From NCBI GenBank assembly GCA_020639215.1, contig JACKHA010000002.1, positions 1 to 64,000 of the forward strand: a DNA stretch of 64,000 bases, in the 5' to 3' direction. The stretch's first letter is position 1, and every line of letters begins with the position of its first letter. A program made the position numbers and the translations under genes. The notes beneath the pieces were generated by a model. It was not told the origin of the DNA. It ran no database searches and saw only the letters and a list, made by a program, of their open reading frames with translations. The DNA comes from Phycisphaeraceae bacterium (GTDB lineage: Bacteria > Planctomycetota > Phycisphaerae > Phycisphaerales > UBA1924). Below, in pieces: positions 32,938 to 41,802 of this stretch.

Positions 32938-33801
32938 TCAGCACAACCGTGTGGCCACGACAACGCACCCGCCGAACGCCTCGGGCTTCGATTCGCCGAC
33001 CGTGAACAGCGTGCTGCCGCTGCCGGTCATGTGCACGCGGTGCCCGGCGCGTTCGAGGCCCTTGCGGATGTTGGCCAGCCGCGGCTCCACTGCCTCGGCC
33101 GCGGGCGACAGGTCATTAAAGAGCGACGACTCCCACCGGCCCGTCTCCCCGCCCGCGAGCGAGAGCGCCCGGGCCGCGTCTTCCAGGAACGGGCGTGGCG
33201 CCAGCGCGTCGAACGCCTTGTAGACCGCCGGCGTCTGGCAGCCGAACGGCGGGAGCACCAGGTGGACGGCGCCGCTGGCCGCGGCCGCGGGGTCGATGAT
33301 GTCGCCGAACCCGCGGACCAGCGCCGGTGCGGGTGGCCCGTCGCCGGCGCGAAGGAAGTACGCCACGTCGCTTCCGAGCGGGCGCGACAGCGCCCGCAGC
33401 GTCTCGATGTCGAGCCCGAGGTCGTGCAGGGCCGCGACGCCCATCAGCACCGCCGCGGCGTTGCTTGATCCTCCGCCCAGCCCGCCGCCGGTCGGGATCC
33501 GCTTCCTGGCATCGAGGCGGATCGGCAGCGCCCGCCCGACGTGGGCCTCAAGGGCCCGATGGGCCCGGACCATCAGGTCCTTCTCCTCCGGCCAGTCGAT
33601 CGGCGTCGGGCGTGCGGCATCGACCGCCCATGCCCGCTCGTAGGCGGTCGTGACCGCGCGCTCAATGGCGATGTCGTCGAACAGCTCGATCGCGTGGAAC
33701 CACGACGCGATCCGGTGCCAACCCGCCCGCGGGCCACCCGCCGGCTCGGGCGGCGCGACGGCCAGGCACAGGTTCACCTTCGCGTACGACCGCAGCAGCA
33801 T
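32938..33801 (-). CDS. ispE: 4-diphosphocytidyl-2-C-methyl-D-erythritol kinase
   Basis: A 287-residue GHMP kinase of the MEP pathway that phosphorylates CDP-ME. It shows the N-terminal YAKVNLCLAV with the catalytic Lys/Asn region, the substrate block HRIASWFHAIELFDDI, the ATP loop IPTGGGLGGGSSNAAAVL near 104-121, and the GHMP C-terminal HMTGSGSTLF. Normal length. It follows the IspD step by one reaction; the two genes sit 3.1 kb apart, on opposite strands. Confidence 0.95.
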   Translation of the reverse strand: MLLRSYAKVNLCLAVAPPEPAGGPRAGWHRIASWFHAIELFDDIAIERAVTTAYERAWAVDAARPTPIDWPEEKDLMVRAHRALEAHVGRALPIRLDARKRIPTGGGLGGGSSNAAAVLMGVAALHDLGLDIETLRALSRPLGSDVAYFLRAGDGPPAPALVRGFGDIIDPAAAASGAVHLVLPPFGCQTPAVYKAFDALAPRPFLEDAARALSLAGGETGRWESSLFNDLSPAAEAVEPRLANIRKGLERAGHRVHMTGSGSTLFTVGESKPEAFGGCVVVATRLC

Positions 33802-33870
33802 CCGCGATCATTGGAGCGCGGCAGGCGCCGGTGGTACGGACCGAATCTCGAAGGGCGCAAACGGAAGCCG

Positions 33871-33898
33871 ACGAGCCGCGCGGCGCAAGCCCGCGGTT
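33871..33898 (-). repeat. palindromic repeat family A, copy 2 (inverted)
   Basis: Exact inverse of 26014-26041, lying upstream of ispE. It pairs with copy 3 at 33980 in the same intergenic stretch (33802-34047), which holds no gene. Confidence 0.85.
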
Positions 33899-33979
33899 GC
33901 TCAGTCCATCGAGCCGATCACGTTCGTGCGAAGCGCATGGCCCCCGACTGCGGCGCGAGCGTGACCATATCCGCGTTCC

Positions 33980-34007
33980 AACCGCGGGCTTGCGCCGCGC
34001 GGCTCGT
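33980..34007 (+). repeat. palindromic repeat family A, copy 3
   Basis: Identical to 26014-26041. Copies 2 and 3 face each other 81 bp apart, a BIME-like arrangement just downstream of the HU-like gene. Confidence 0.85.
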
Positions 34008-34047
34008 GAACGAGATCCGCTGAATTCGTGCAAACAAACTCGGAGTG

Positions 34048-34443
34048 CTAGAGCGCCCCGTTCTCCGCCGCCCCGACCGGCGCCGCCATCTTCAACTCGC
34101 CCTCCTGGGCCGCCTTGGCACGCCGCGCCGGCTTGGGCTCGACGAGCGACTCCGGTGCCGCGGCCGCGAGTGCCTCGCGCATCTTCAGCCCGGGCTTGAA
34201 CTTCACGGTCCGGCGACGCTCGACCATCACGGGCTCGAGCGTCTTGGGATTCTGGGCCTGGCGCGGCCCGCGGACCTTGACCTCGAACACCCCGAACTCG
34301 CGGAACTCGAGGCGGTTGCCCTCGCCGATCTCGTTCACGAGCTGTTCCAGGAACTCCTTGACCACGAGGCGGACCTGGTCGCGGTGCATCTGCGTCGACT
34401 GGGCGATCCGGTCGATGATCTCTTTCTTGGTGGTCGTCGCCAT
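34048..34443 (-). CDS. HU/IHF-family DNA-binding protein with basic tail
   Basis: A 131-residue nucleoid protein. Residues 1-92 follow the HU fold: KKEIIDRIAQSTQMHRDQVRLVVKEFLEQLVNEI, LEFREFGVFEVKVRGPRQAQNPKTLEPV with the DNA-intercalating arm, and VKFKPGLKMREAL. The last 35 residues are an extra tail with Lys/Arg near its start (EPKPARRAKAAQEG). The ATG at 34443 has GGAGAG upstream. A good sigma70 promoter lies at 34645-34673, giving a leader of roughly 195 nt. Confidence 0.92.
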   Translation of the reverse strand: MATTTKKEIIDRIAQSTQMHRDQVRLVVKEFLEQLVNEIGEGNRLEFREFGVFEVKVRGPRQAQNPKTLEPVMVERRRTVKFKPGLKMREALAAAAPESLVEPKPARRAKAAQEGELKMAAPVGAAENGAL

Positions 34444-34756
34444 TGTCTCTCCTGGAGCCGTTCGACCCGGGATCGCAACCGGAGACGGGCCGACAACGCA
34501 GGCCCGACGAGAAACCCGCGGACCCGGATGCCGCCCGGGACCGCTCAGCGGGGCGACGCCAGGGAGGGCCTCGGACCGCCACGAGTGTTCGTCCCGTCCG
34601 CAGCCCCGGAAGGAAGGCGGGCGTCGGGACCGAAAGCAGGGGCAAGTATCCCCGCTGGCACGTCCCGCGTCAACGCCGTAAGCCCCGTTCCGATCGGGTT
34701 TTGGGGACCGCCAGCCCCCGTCGGGCGGAAGGGCAGGCAAACCGATCAGAACACGA
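34444..34756. other. promoter and leader region of the HU-like gene
   Basis: 313 bp between the beta-barrel gene's end and the HU start. It contains the HU promoter and its leader; no ORF or other element is recognised. Confidence 0.5.
34645..34673 (-). promoter_or_regulatory. sigma70-like promoter for the HU-like gene
   Basis: On the minus strand TTGACG (34668-34673) and GATACT (34645-34650) are 17 bp apart. Five of six -35 bases match consensus. Confidence 0.7.
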
Positions 34757-35713
34757 TCAAAACTCCACGACCACTCCACCAAAGACGCCAGCGGCCGACC
34801 CTGTGAACTCCAGGTCGCTCTCGTCGCCCTCGGCGCTCAGCCCGAGGTTCCGGTACCCAAACTCGACGCCCACGTGCTCGACCGGGCGCCACGAGATCGC
34901 CGCCAGCACATCCCAGGTGGTCGTCGTCTGGGTGTTGGTCCAGCCGAAGTACCCGACCGTCGCGCCCACCTCGACCGTGACCTCGCGGAGCAGGTCCAGC
35001 GACAGACGGGCCCCGACGATGGGCTGGGCGAACACGTCCGACGCCGATGCGGAGAGCCCGAGCTCGGGCGGGCGCGACTCCGTGCCCGGCGTGACGTTCA
35101 GATCAAAGTCGATCGACTCGACCCGCGCGCCGCCGAGCAGCTCGAGGGCGTAGCGGAGGCGATCCGGATCGCCGCGTTCGCCCGGCAGCGGCCCGTGCAG
35201 GATCGCGTACGCCGCGCTGGCCTCGATGGTCCAGAACGTGAAGTCGGTCTCGACCCGGTCGCCGGGCAGGAAGAACGCGTCGCCGATGCGCCCCGCTTCC
35301 GTCGGCCCCGACGAGCCATCCTCGGTCAGGTACGTCCCGCCCAGCGTGAACCGCCACCGCCCGTTGGCGATGTGGGCCCGCGAGAGCAGCGCGCCCGTCG
35401 GGTCGTCGGCGTCCAGATCGAACAGGTCGACGTCGCTCTCGTCCCCGAACGTCCCGCCCTCAAAGGACACCGGCCCCTCGGAGCCGCGGATCGTCACGTC
35501 GCCGCGCGGGGCGGCGTACCAGTAGGCCGGTTCGAGCCGAACGGTCCATCCGCGATCGAGGGGATGATCGCCCAGCACATCACCCAGCGCGTTGTCGAGC
35601 ATCGTGCCGCCCGCCGGCTCATCCGGCGTCGCCTCCGGCGCGTCGGGCGCGCTCTGGGCCATCGCCACTCCCGCACTCGCGAGCAACACCAGCGTCCAGG
35701 ACTTCCCGCGCAT
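34757..35713 (-). CDS. probable outer-membrane beta-barrel protein
   Basis: A 318-residue protein. ATG 35713 gives the signal peptide MRGKSWTLVLLASAGVAMAQ. The mature chain alternates polar and hydrophobic residues in short strands (WTVRLEPAYWYAA, RWRFTLGGTYLTED, FTFWTIEASAAYAIL, VTVEVGATVGYFGW, VGVEFGYRNLGL) and ends in an aromatic Phe (GGVVVEF), the usual barrel terminus. It starts 44 bp after the PQQ-propeller gene, so the two are likely co-transcribed. Ligand unknown. Confidence 0.7.
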   Translation of the reverse strand: MRGKSWTLVLLASAGVAMAQSAPDAPEATPDEPAGGTMLDNALGDVLGDHPLDRGWTVRLEPAYWYAAPRGDVTIRGSEGPVSFEGGTFGDESDVDLFDLDADDPTGALLSRAHIANGRWRFTLGGTYLTEDGSSGPTEAGRIGDAFFLPGDRVETDFTFWTIEASAAYAILHGPLPGERGDPDRLRYALELLGGARVESIDFDLNVTPGTESRPPELGLSASASDVFAQPIVGARLSLDLLREVTVEVGATVGYFGWTNTQTTTTWDVLAAISWRPVEHVGVEFGYRNLGLSAEGDESDLEFTGSAAGVFGGVVVEF

Positions 35714-35757
35714 CCATGCCTCCCCGGGGCCCCGCCCCGTTGCGACACAGACTAGCG

Positions 35758-38700
35758 TCATTCTGGCGGCATCGGCAGCACCAGCACGCCCCCGTCCTGG
35801 CCCACCAGCGCGTGCCCGTCCACCACCATCACGCCCCGCGGCTCGCCCGCCAGCAGCAGGTCCAGCGCGAAAACCTCCCGCGCGCTCAGCGTGTTCACCA
35901 CGCTCAGGCGGTACGCCGCGTCTCCAACGATCCGGCGCGGCCGCGAGTCGAGCATGGCCGCGAAGTCCCGTCCGACCGCCGGCGGCAGCAGCGAGTCCTG
36001 GCGATCGATCGCATCAATACCCAGCAGCCCACCCTCGCGGTCCAGCAGCACGATGCCGCGCCCGCTCGACAGGACGATCCCCGACTCGAGCCGCGTCAGG
36101 CGGACGCGCGTCCGCGAGCCCGTGCGTCCCTGCGTCGGGAGCGCGCCGCCCGTCATCGAGCCGTCCGCGAGCGACACCTGGCGGAACCCGCGATCCCCCC
36201 CAAGCACCCACAGGTGCGGGCCATCGACCCACGCGTCCATCGTCCGCGACATCGCCGGCCCCTCGGTCCGCCACAACTCCGCCCCGTCCCACGCGTCCAG
36301 CCCCGCGATGCTCAGGTTCAGCCCCGCCAGGGCCCGCCCGTCGGGCGTCAGGCGGACCCAGCGGACCTCGCCCAGCCCATTCGGGTCGTCGGGTGCCGAC
36401 GCGTCGTCGCGCCGCGACACCAGTTCGCCCGTGCGCGACTCCATCACCAGCAGCATCGGCCCGAGCGTCATCTGCACGCTGTCCGGCCCGGCCGGGTGGT
36501 TGAACGCCCCTCCCACGACCAGGCTCGGGCCACGCACCGCCGCGTCGTGGGCCTGGGCCAGCGGAAGGCGCCTGCTCCACAGCACCCGCCCGTCGAGCAT
36601 GTCCAGCCCCGCCGCCCGACCGCTCCGCTCTACCACCACCAGTGTCCGCCAGTCGTGCGAGACGATCAGGTCGTCCGGGCGCACCGCCCCGTCCAGCGGC
36701 GTGAGCATCCGCGTCGCCCCACGCCGGGCCGCGGCGAAGCGGGCCTGCAGGTCCGGGTCGGGCTCGAACAGGCGATCAAACCCGACCGATCGCCAGCGTT
36801 CGGTTCCGTCCGAAACGCTCCGGCACTCGAACGCCGCCCCGTCGCGCCCCGACGTGAAGAGCACGAGGCGGTCGGCATCGATCGACAGCACCTCGACCGC
36901 CGCGGCCCGCGCGATCGACGCCTCCCATGCCATCGCGAACCCATCGCCCCGCGCCTGCCACAGTTCCAGCACCTCGCGCCGGTCGTCGATCATGACCACC
37001 ACGCCGGTCGGATCGTGGCCGACGAACGGGCGAAGAACGCGCCGCCCGTCGAGCAGGCGCGCCTCCGAGCGCACCTCCGGCCCGGTGACCGCGAGCGCTG
37101 GGTACGCCAGCGCCGCGTCCCGCAACCCCGCCCGCCGGGCCGCCAGGTCGTCGCCCAGCGCCGCCCCCGCGCCGGGGAACTCCGCCAGCGTGTTCTCCAG
37201 CACGCGCAGCGCCCACGCCGCGTGCCCGGCGGCATCGAGCCCGTCGATCAGCAGTCGCGCACTCCGTCCGACCGCCGCCACGTCGGCACCGGCTCCCGCG
37301 CGCGACAGCGCCTTGCCCGCCTCCAGCGCCCGCTGCAGCGCCGAGAGCCGCTCGATCGAAGTCTCCGGGTGGTCCAGGGCGTGGGCCACGTCCAGCCACA
37401 GGCCCGGCGTGATCGACGACGCCGGGAACCGGCGCGCCAGCGTCCGCAGGTCCTCCATTCGAGGCGAATCGCCCAGGGCGGCCCGCTCGCGCCGGGCCGC
37501 GGAATCGAACGGGTCGTACACGCCCCCCCCCGCCCGGGCCACAAGCCGGCGGACCCGCACCGCCGCCTCGAGGTCCGCCCGCGAAGACGCGACGCCGCGG
37601 GTCCAGAGCTCGTCCGCCAGCACCGGCTCGTCGAGCACCCGCTGGTACGTCTCGCACGCTTGGGCGTGCTGCCCGTCCCGCTCCTGCACCGCGCCGAGTT
37701 CGAACAGGTGCGCCACGCGCTGCTCGGGCGTGACGGCGGCCCGCCCGAGACGCGCGATCAACTCGTCGCCAAGCGGCGCGGGAACCTTGGGACCATCGTC
37801 CGACTCGGCGCCCTCGGGGCGCACGCCCTCGGGAACCCCGGCCCTGCGGACCAGGTCGAGCGTGAACTCGTACACGCTCGTGCGCACATCGCCCGTGTCG
37901 CCCCGCCCCTGGCCCGGTCCCCCCGCGTCCAGCGCGTCGAGACACCGGTCCACCGCCGGCGTCACCAGCCGCCATTCCCCGGCCCGGGCGGCCAGACGCG
38001 CCAGCGCCAGCGATGGCAGCGGGTCGTTCGGACGCGCCTCGATCTCGTCGCGCAGTCGCTCGAGCGCCTCGCTCCAGACCAGGAACGAGCGGATCCGCTC
38101 CGTGTCCACGACCAGCAGCTGGCTGGGGGCGGCCAGCAGCATGCCCCGGTTGTCCAGCTCGACGGTGTGGGCCGCGTCGATCGGTCGGTTGATCGCCGCC
38201 GGGTCGAGGATCACCGCGCCGCGCGGCGTCGGGGCCAGCAGGCGATCGCCCGAGGCGACCACACGCCCCACCAGCGGCGTCGCGCCGTTTGTCGTCAGGC
38301 TCGGCGACATCCGCACCGTCTGGGTCTCGAACCCGTCGATCGGGGCCGCGGCCACGCGCTGCTGGTTCACCGCCACCAGCCACCCGTTCACGCCGATGAG
38401 GTACCGCGGCCAGCCGAACACGTCCGCCCCGCGCGAACCGACGATCGCCCCCGTCGCCAGGTCGATCCGCAGGATGTCCCGATGGTCCGGGCTGAGCGTG
38501 ACCATCTGCCCGTCGTGGATGATCGGGGCCGCCATCGCCCACGGCTCGCCCTGGTCGGCGGCCCCGCTCACCGACAGCATCCGGCGAAGCCACACCGTCC
38601 GCCCCGTCTCGGCCTCGAGCGCCACGATCGTGCCCAGCTCGTCGACCCGGTACACCACGCCTTCGTGCAGCACGCCCACGTCCGCGACCGCGGTCGGACG

Positions 38701-40101
38701 CCGGTACGGCAGCGTCCCCGCGCTGGCCAGCGACCGAACCCACTTCAGTTCGCCCGTGTGCAGGTCCAGCCCGACCATCGCGGTGGACTGCAGGCGACGG
38801 AACTGCACAAACGTCCGCATGCACACCACCACCGTGTCGCCCGAGACGATCGCCGGGCCGCGGATGCTCGAGTCGGCCAGGCGCTCGTCCAGCGAGTCGA
38901 CGCGGACCGACCAGACCAGGCGTCCGGTGTCGATCTCGATCGCGTGCAGACGCGGGTCGCCCTCGCGCATGCCGGCCCGGGCCAGGCCGGTGGCGGCCAG
39001 CGCGTAACCCGACGCCGCGGTCACGAACGTGCCGTCCTCGAGCCCGTTGCCCATGAGCTGGCGGGCGTAGAACGTCGGGCCCTCGCCCGGGCGTTCGGTG
39101 GTTCCGTCGGGAGGCGGCGGACGAAGACGCCAGCGCATCGCCAGCGTGAACCGGTCCCACGCGCTGATGAACTCGCCGTCGTTGGCCAGCACCACGTCGT
39201 CCACGACGCACGCCATGATCCAGGGCATCGCCGCCAGATTGCCTCCACGAACCGGCACGCCCTCGTCCGGGCGGGCCGACTCCGGCGCGAGGCGGACCGC
39301 CCGCTGGGGACGCCGGTCCAGTTCGGTCGCGTTCAAGGGCGGATTCGGGTCGAGCGGCGTGATGTCCCGACGGATCGCGCCCCGGGGCCACTCGATCGGC
39401 TCGGGTTCGCGCATCGACACGCTGGCGCGGGCCGCCGCCCGCTCGCACAGGGTCAGCACCTCCGGGCGGGGCAGGTAGCGGGCCAGCAAGTGGGCCAGTT
39501 CCGCCGCGGGCCCGGCAAGGGCTGGGTCGCTCGCGTCGGGGTGCGCCTCCGCGCGGGCCAACTCCAGCCTCGCGGCCTCGAACCGCCCGCCCTCGATGTG
39601 GCGCTGGGCGATCCGCAGCGACGCCTCCAAGCCCGCCCGGGTGAGCCACCGGGCCTGGGCCGCCCAGTCGATGAACCCGACCTCGATCTGGCGCCGGGCC
39701 TCGGCCTCCTGGGCCTCCCGATACGCCGCCAGCAACTCCGGGCGGGCCAGAAGGAAGGCGTGGACCCGCTCGCGCACGTCAACAAAGAGATCCCGGTCGC
39801 CCTCCGTTTCGATGACCCGGGCGCCCTCGGTCTCGAGCAGGTCCTGGAGCGTCCGCACCGCCTCCGGCACGTTCCCAGCCCCGAGCAGTCCCTCGAGCCC
39901 CGCGAGCGCATCACGAGTCCGCGTCGAGTCGTCGACGTACACGGGGTTGACCGTCTGGGCGGTGCCAACCGGCGCGGCGAGGACCACGATCGCGCTGATC
40001 ACGCCAAACCGGACCATCGCGGCGAGCGGGGCGAAACCCCACCCCGTTCTGGGACGCCTCCCGATCCTCCCCCTTGCTCGCCTATCTCGCCTGATCGCCA
40101 T
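35758..40101 (-). CDS. very large secreted PQQ-like beta-propeller protein
   Basis: A 1447-residue exported protein. ATG 40101 is chosen for the AGGAGG upstream and the ensuing membrane segment (AAMVRFGVISAIVVLAAPVGTAQ). After a TPR-like helical region (DALAGLEGLLGAGNVPEAVRTLQDLLETEG), many propeller blades with the PQQ signature follow, such as ALEAETGRTVWLRRML, IDTGRLVWSVRVD, LDLHTGELKWVRSL and LDMLDGRVLWSRRLPL. A further helical stretch sits between two propeller sets. In planctomycetes such proteins are common and mostly uncharacterised, probably scaffolds or periplasmic sensors. It precedes the barrel gene in an operon. Confidence 0.8.
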   Translation of the reverse strand: MAIRRDRRARGRIGRRPRTGWGFAPLAAMVRFGVISAIVVLAAPVGTAQTVNPVYVDDSTRTRDALAGLEGLLGAGNVPEAVRTLQDLLETEGARVIETEGDRDLFVDVRERVHAFLLARPELLAAYREAQEAEARRQIEVGFIDWAAQARWLTRAGLEASLRIAQRHIEGGRFEAARLELARAEAHPDASDPALAGPAAELAHLLARYLPRPEVLTLCERAAARASVSMREPEPIEWPRGAIRRDITPLDPNPPLNATELDRRPQRAVRLAPESARPDEGVPVRGGNLAAMPWIMACVVDDVVLANDGEFISAWDRFTLAMRWRLRPPPPDGTTERPGEGPTFYARQLMGNGLEDGTFVTAASGYALAATGLARAGMREGDPRLHAIEIDTGRLVWSVRVDSLDERLADSSIRGPAIVSGDTVVVCMRTFVQFRRLQSTAMVGLDLHTGELKWVRSLASAGTLPYRRPTAVADVGVLHEGVVYRVDELGTIVALEAETGRTVWLRRMLSVSGAADQGEPWAMAAPIIHDGQMVTLSPDHRDILRIDLATGAIVGSRGADVFGWPRYLIGVNGWLVAVNQQRVAAAPIDGFETQTVRMSPSLTTNGATPLVGRVVASGDRLLAPTPRGAVILDPAAINRPIDAAHTVELDNRGMLLAAPSQLLVVDTERIRSFLVWSEALERLRDEIEARPNDPLPSLALARLAARAGEWRLVTPAVDRCLDALDAGGPGQGRGDTGDVRTSVYEFTLDLVRRAGVPEGVRPEGAESDDGPKVPAPLGDELIARLGRAAVTPEQRVAHLFELGAVQERDGQHAQACETYQRVLDEPVLADELWTRGVASSRADLEAAVRVRRLVARAGGGVYDPFDSAARRERAALGDSPRMEDLRTLARRFPASSITPGLWLDVAHALDHPETSIERLSALQRALEAGKALSRAGAGADVAAVGRSARLLIDGLDAAGHAAWALRVLENTLAEFPGAGAALGDDLAARRAGLRDAALAYPALAVTGPEVRSEARLLDGRRVLRPFVGHDPTGVVVMIDDRREVLELWQARGDGFAMAWEASIARAAAVEVLSIDADRLVLFTSGRDGAAFECRSVSDGTERWRSVGFDRLFEPDPDLQARFAAARRGATRMLTPLDGAVRPDDLIVSHDWRTLVVVERSGRAAGLDMLDGRVLWSRRLPLAQAHDAAVRGPSLVVGGAFNHPAGPDSVQMTLGPMLLVMESRTGELVSRRDDASAPDDPNGLGEVRWVRLTPDGRALAGLNLSIAGLDAWDGAELWRTEGPAMSRTMDAWVDGPHLWVLGGDRGFRQVSLADGSMTGGALPTQGRTGSRTRVRLTRLESGIVLSSGRGIVLLDREGGLLGIDAIDRQDSLLPPAVGRDFAAMLDSRPRRIVGDAAYRLSVVNTLSAREVFALDLLLAGEPRGVMVVDGHALVGQDGGVLVLPMPPE

Positions 40102-40184
40102 CCTGGGCGCCTCCTGACGGGGCAGCGAGTCCGCCGACGCCCCCCGGCTCATGGGGGGGTGGAGCCGACGCCGATGCCCGCCCG

Positions 40185-40670
40185 ATGCTCGCGACCGCAC
40201 CCGATCCCGCGGCCCTGGCCCCGGCGAACTCCGGGGCGGTCGCCCCCGCTGCCCGGCGGACCCACAGGCCACGCAAGGGTCGGCTTCCCGGGCGTCCGAC
40301 CCGCGTGGCTGCGCTCATTATCACCATTCTGTTCGTCAGCGTGGCCGACCTGATCCTCACTCTCACGTTCCTGACCAGCGTGGGGATGGCCGAGGCCAAC
40401 CCGTTGGCCCGCATGGTCTTCGCATCGAACTCCGTCGGCACGGTCGTAGCGTTCAAACTCGCTCTGACGGCGGTGTCGGGCCTGTTCCTGTGGGTCGCCC
40501 GTCGGACGTCCGTGGGCGAGTGCGGGGCGTGGGCTGGGGCACTTCTCATGCTGTGGCTGCTCGTGCGCTGGTACGCGTACATCGACCAGAGCCATGTGTT
40601 TACGACGGTGCTCAACGACCCTGCGCCGTACCACCACACCGACTCGCGCTGGGTGGCCATCGTCGAGTGA
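40185..40670 (+). CDS. DUF5658-like integral membrane protein
   Basis: A 161-residue protein. After a basic N-terminus (THRPRKGRLPGRPTR), TM helices are at about 42-64 (VAALIITILFVSVADLILTLTFL), 84-103 (VAFKLALTAVSGLFLWVA) and 113-130. The TFLTSVGMAEANPLARMVF motif between the first two is the D/E-x-NP(L/I) block of DUF5658-type proteins. It is divergent from the PQQ protein gene with 83 bp between. Function unknown. Confidence 0.65.
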   Translation: MLATAPDPAALAPANSGAVAPAARRTHRPRKGRLPGRPTRVAALIITILFVSVADLILTLTFLTSVGMAEANPLARMVFASNSVGTVVAFKLALTAVSGLFLWVARRTSVGECGAWAGALLMLWLLVRWYAYIDQSHVFTTVLNDPAPYHHTDSRWVAIVE

Positions 40671-40712
40671 CGGGCGGCATCCGCCGTCCGCCGACCCCGA
40701 TACGCTGTACCC

Positions 40713-41183
40713 ATGACCCGCCCCGTCGCTGCGTCGGCCCTGAGCCTGTCCCTGGTGTCGATCGCCCTGCTCTCGGCGTGCTCGAGCGTGGCCCCGCCAC
40801 GCCTGTCCATCGCCGACGTCCAGGTGCGGGAGGTCACGCCCGAGGGCTCGTCGATGGTCGTGGTCGTGCGGGCGGAGAACCCCAACGACAAGCCGATCCC
40901 GCTGCGGAGCCTGGATTACAGCGTGTCGATGGGCGGGCGACCGGTGTTCGCGGCCACGCGCGAGGCCGAGGCGACGCTGCCGCGTTTCGGCACGCTGGAC
41001 CTGCCGCTTCCCGTGAGCGTGCCGGCGACGGGCCGACCGATCGGCCCGAGCGACTTCGACCTGAGCCTGACGCTGCGGTACCGGGCGCCGGGGAAGCTCA
41101 ATGAGACGCTGTTCGACGCCGGGCTGCTGAGGCCTTCGGTCTCGGCGGGGGGCGAGGGCTCGGCGGACCTGAGCGGGGGATGA
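40713..41183 (+). CDS. LEA14/WHy-domain lipoprotein
   Basis: A 156-residue lipoprotein: signal peptide with lipobox LLSAC (Cys at about 22). Residues 30-130 form a single immunoglobulin-like WHy/LEA-2 domain (LSIADVQVREVTPEGSSMVVVVRAENPNDKPIPLRSLDYSVSMGGRPV, then LPLPVSVPATGRPIGPSDFDLSLTLRYR). Such periplasmic domains occur in desiccation and envelope-stress proteins, though the role here is unproven. It is 42 bp after the DUF5658-like gene. Confidence 0.75.
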   Translation: MTRPVAASALSLSLVSIALLSACSSVAPPRLSIADVQVREVTPEGSSMVVVVRAENPNDKPIPLRSLDYSVSMGGRPVFAATREAEATLPRFGTLDLPLPVSVPATGRPIGPSDFDLSLTLRYRAPGKLNETLFDAGLLRPSVSAGGEGSADLSGG

Positions 41184-41189
41184 GGCGGC

Positions 41190-41642
41190 CTAGCGGTCGG
41201 TCCAGCGGATCGGGGCGGCCCCGACGCCCCGGAGCGCTTCCAGGCGGTCGACCAGGTCGGTCAGGAACGCCCACTCGCGGCTTGCATCGCCGAAGCGCCC
41301 GATCCGGAACCGCAGGTCGATCGGCGTGTTCTCGCCCCGGTCGGCCGGCGAGCCCGGCGGGGCGTCGGGGGGAGGGGCCGCGCGCGTGGCGGTCAGGACC
41401 GCCACCTCGTCGCGCGATGTGACCAGTTCGACCCGCTGCGTGAGAGGGTCCAGGAACTCGGCGTGGATGATGGTCGCCTCGACCCGTGGGGCGGCGGCCC
41501 AGGCGGCGGCCTCGATGTCGTCCCAATCGGCCACCACCCGCTCCGGGCGGGGGTGGAGGGCGGCCGACTCCGGGATCGCCGGCGGCAGGTCGGCGGCGCA
41601 CGCGCCGAGGATTCCGATCAGGGCGACGAGGGCCACGATCAC
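41190..41642 (-). CDS. small lipoprotein of unknown function
   Basis: A 150-residue protein when begun at GTG 41642, which gives a lipoprotein signal (VIVALVALIGILGAC, lipobox ILGAC). The rest (ERVVADWDDIEAAAWAAAPRVEATIIHAEFLDPLTQRVELVTSRDEVAVLTATR, then EWAFLTDLVDRLEALRGV) shows no known domain. The open frame continues upstream, but that part looks like antisense of the phoH leader. It converges on the LEA-like gene with 6 bp between stops. Confidence 0.55.
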   Translation of the reverse strand: MIVALVALIGILGACAADLPPAIPESAALHPRPERVVADWDDIEAAAWAAAPRVEATIIHAEFLDPLTQRVELVTSRDEVAVLTATRAAPPPDAPPGSPADRGENTPIDLRFRIGRFGDASREWAFLTDLVDRLEALRGVGAAPIRWTDR

Positions 41643-41802
41643 CCTTTTCAGGGGGATGGCCGGCCCCGAGTTCGGGTGGCGTGAAGCAGAGCCGGGCGAA
41701 CGCCGACTTCGTATAGAATCGACGGAGCGTCCTGGCGTGCGGCGTTGTTCGTCGGCACGCCGGGCGGAGCGGGGGCCGGGCTCGGTCCCCGGGAGCGACC
41801 TG

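Noticed and set aside
35716..40353. 1545-codon open frame on the plus strand across the PQQ-propeller gene
   Set aside because: It is antisense to a protein with a signal peptide and repeated PQQ blades; its translation is Arg/His/Pro/Gln-rich with no domain, as expected for an open antisense frame in very high G+C DNA.
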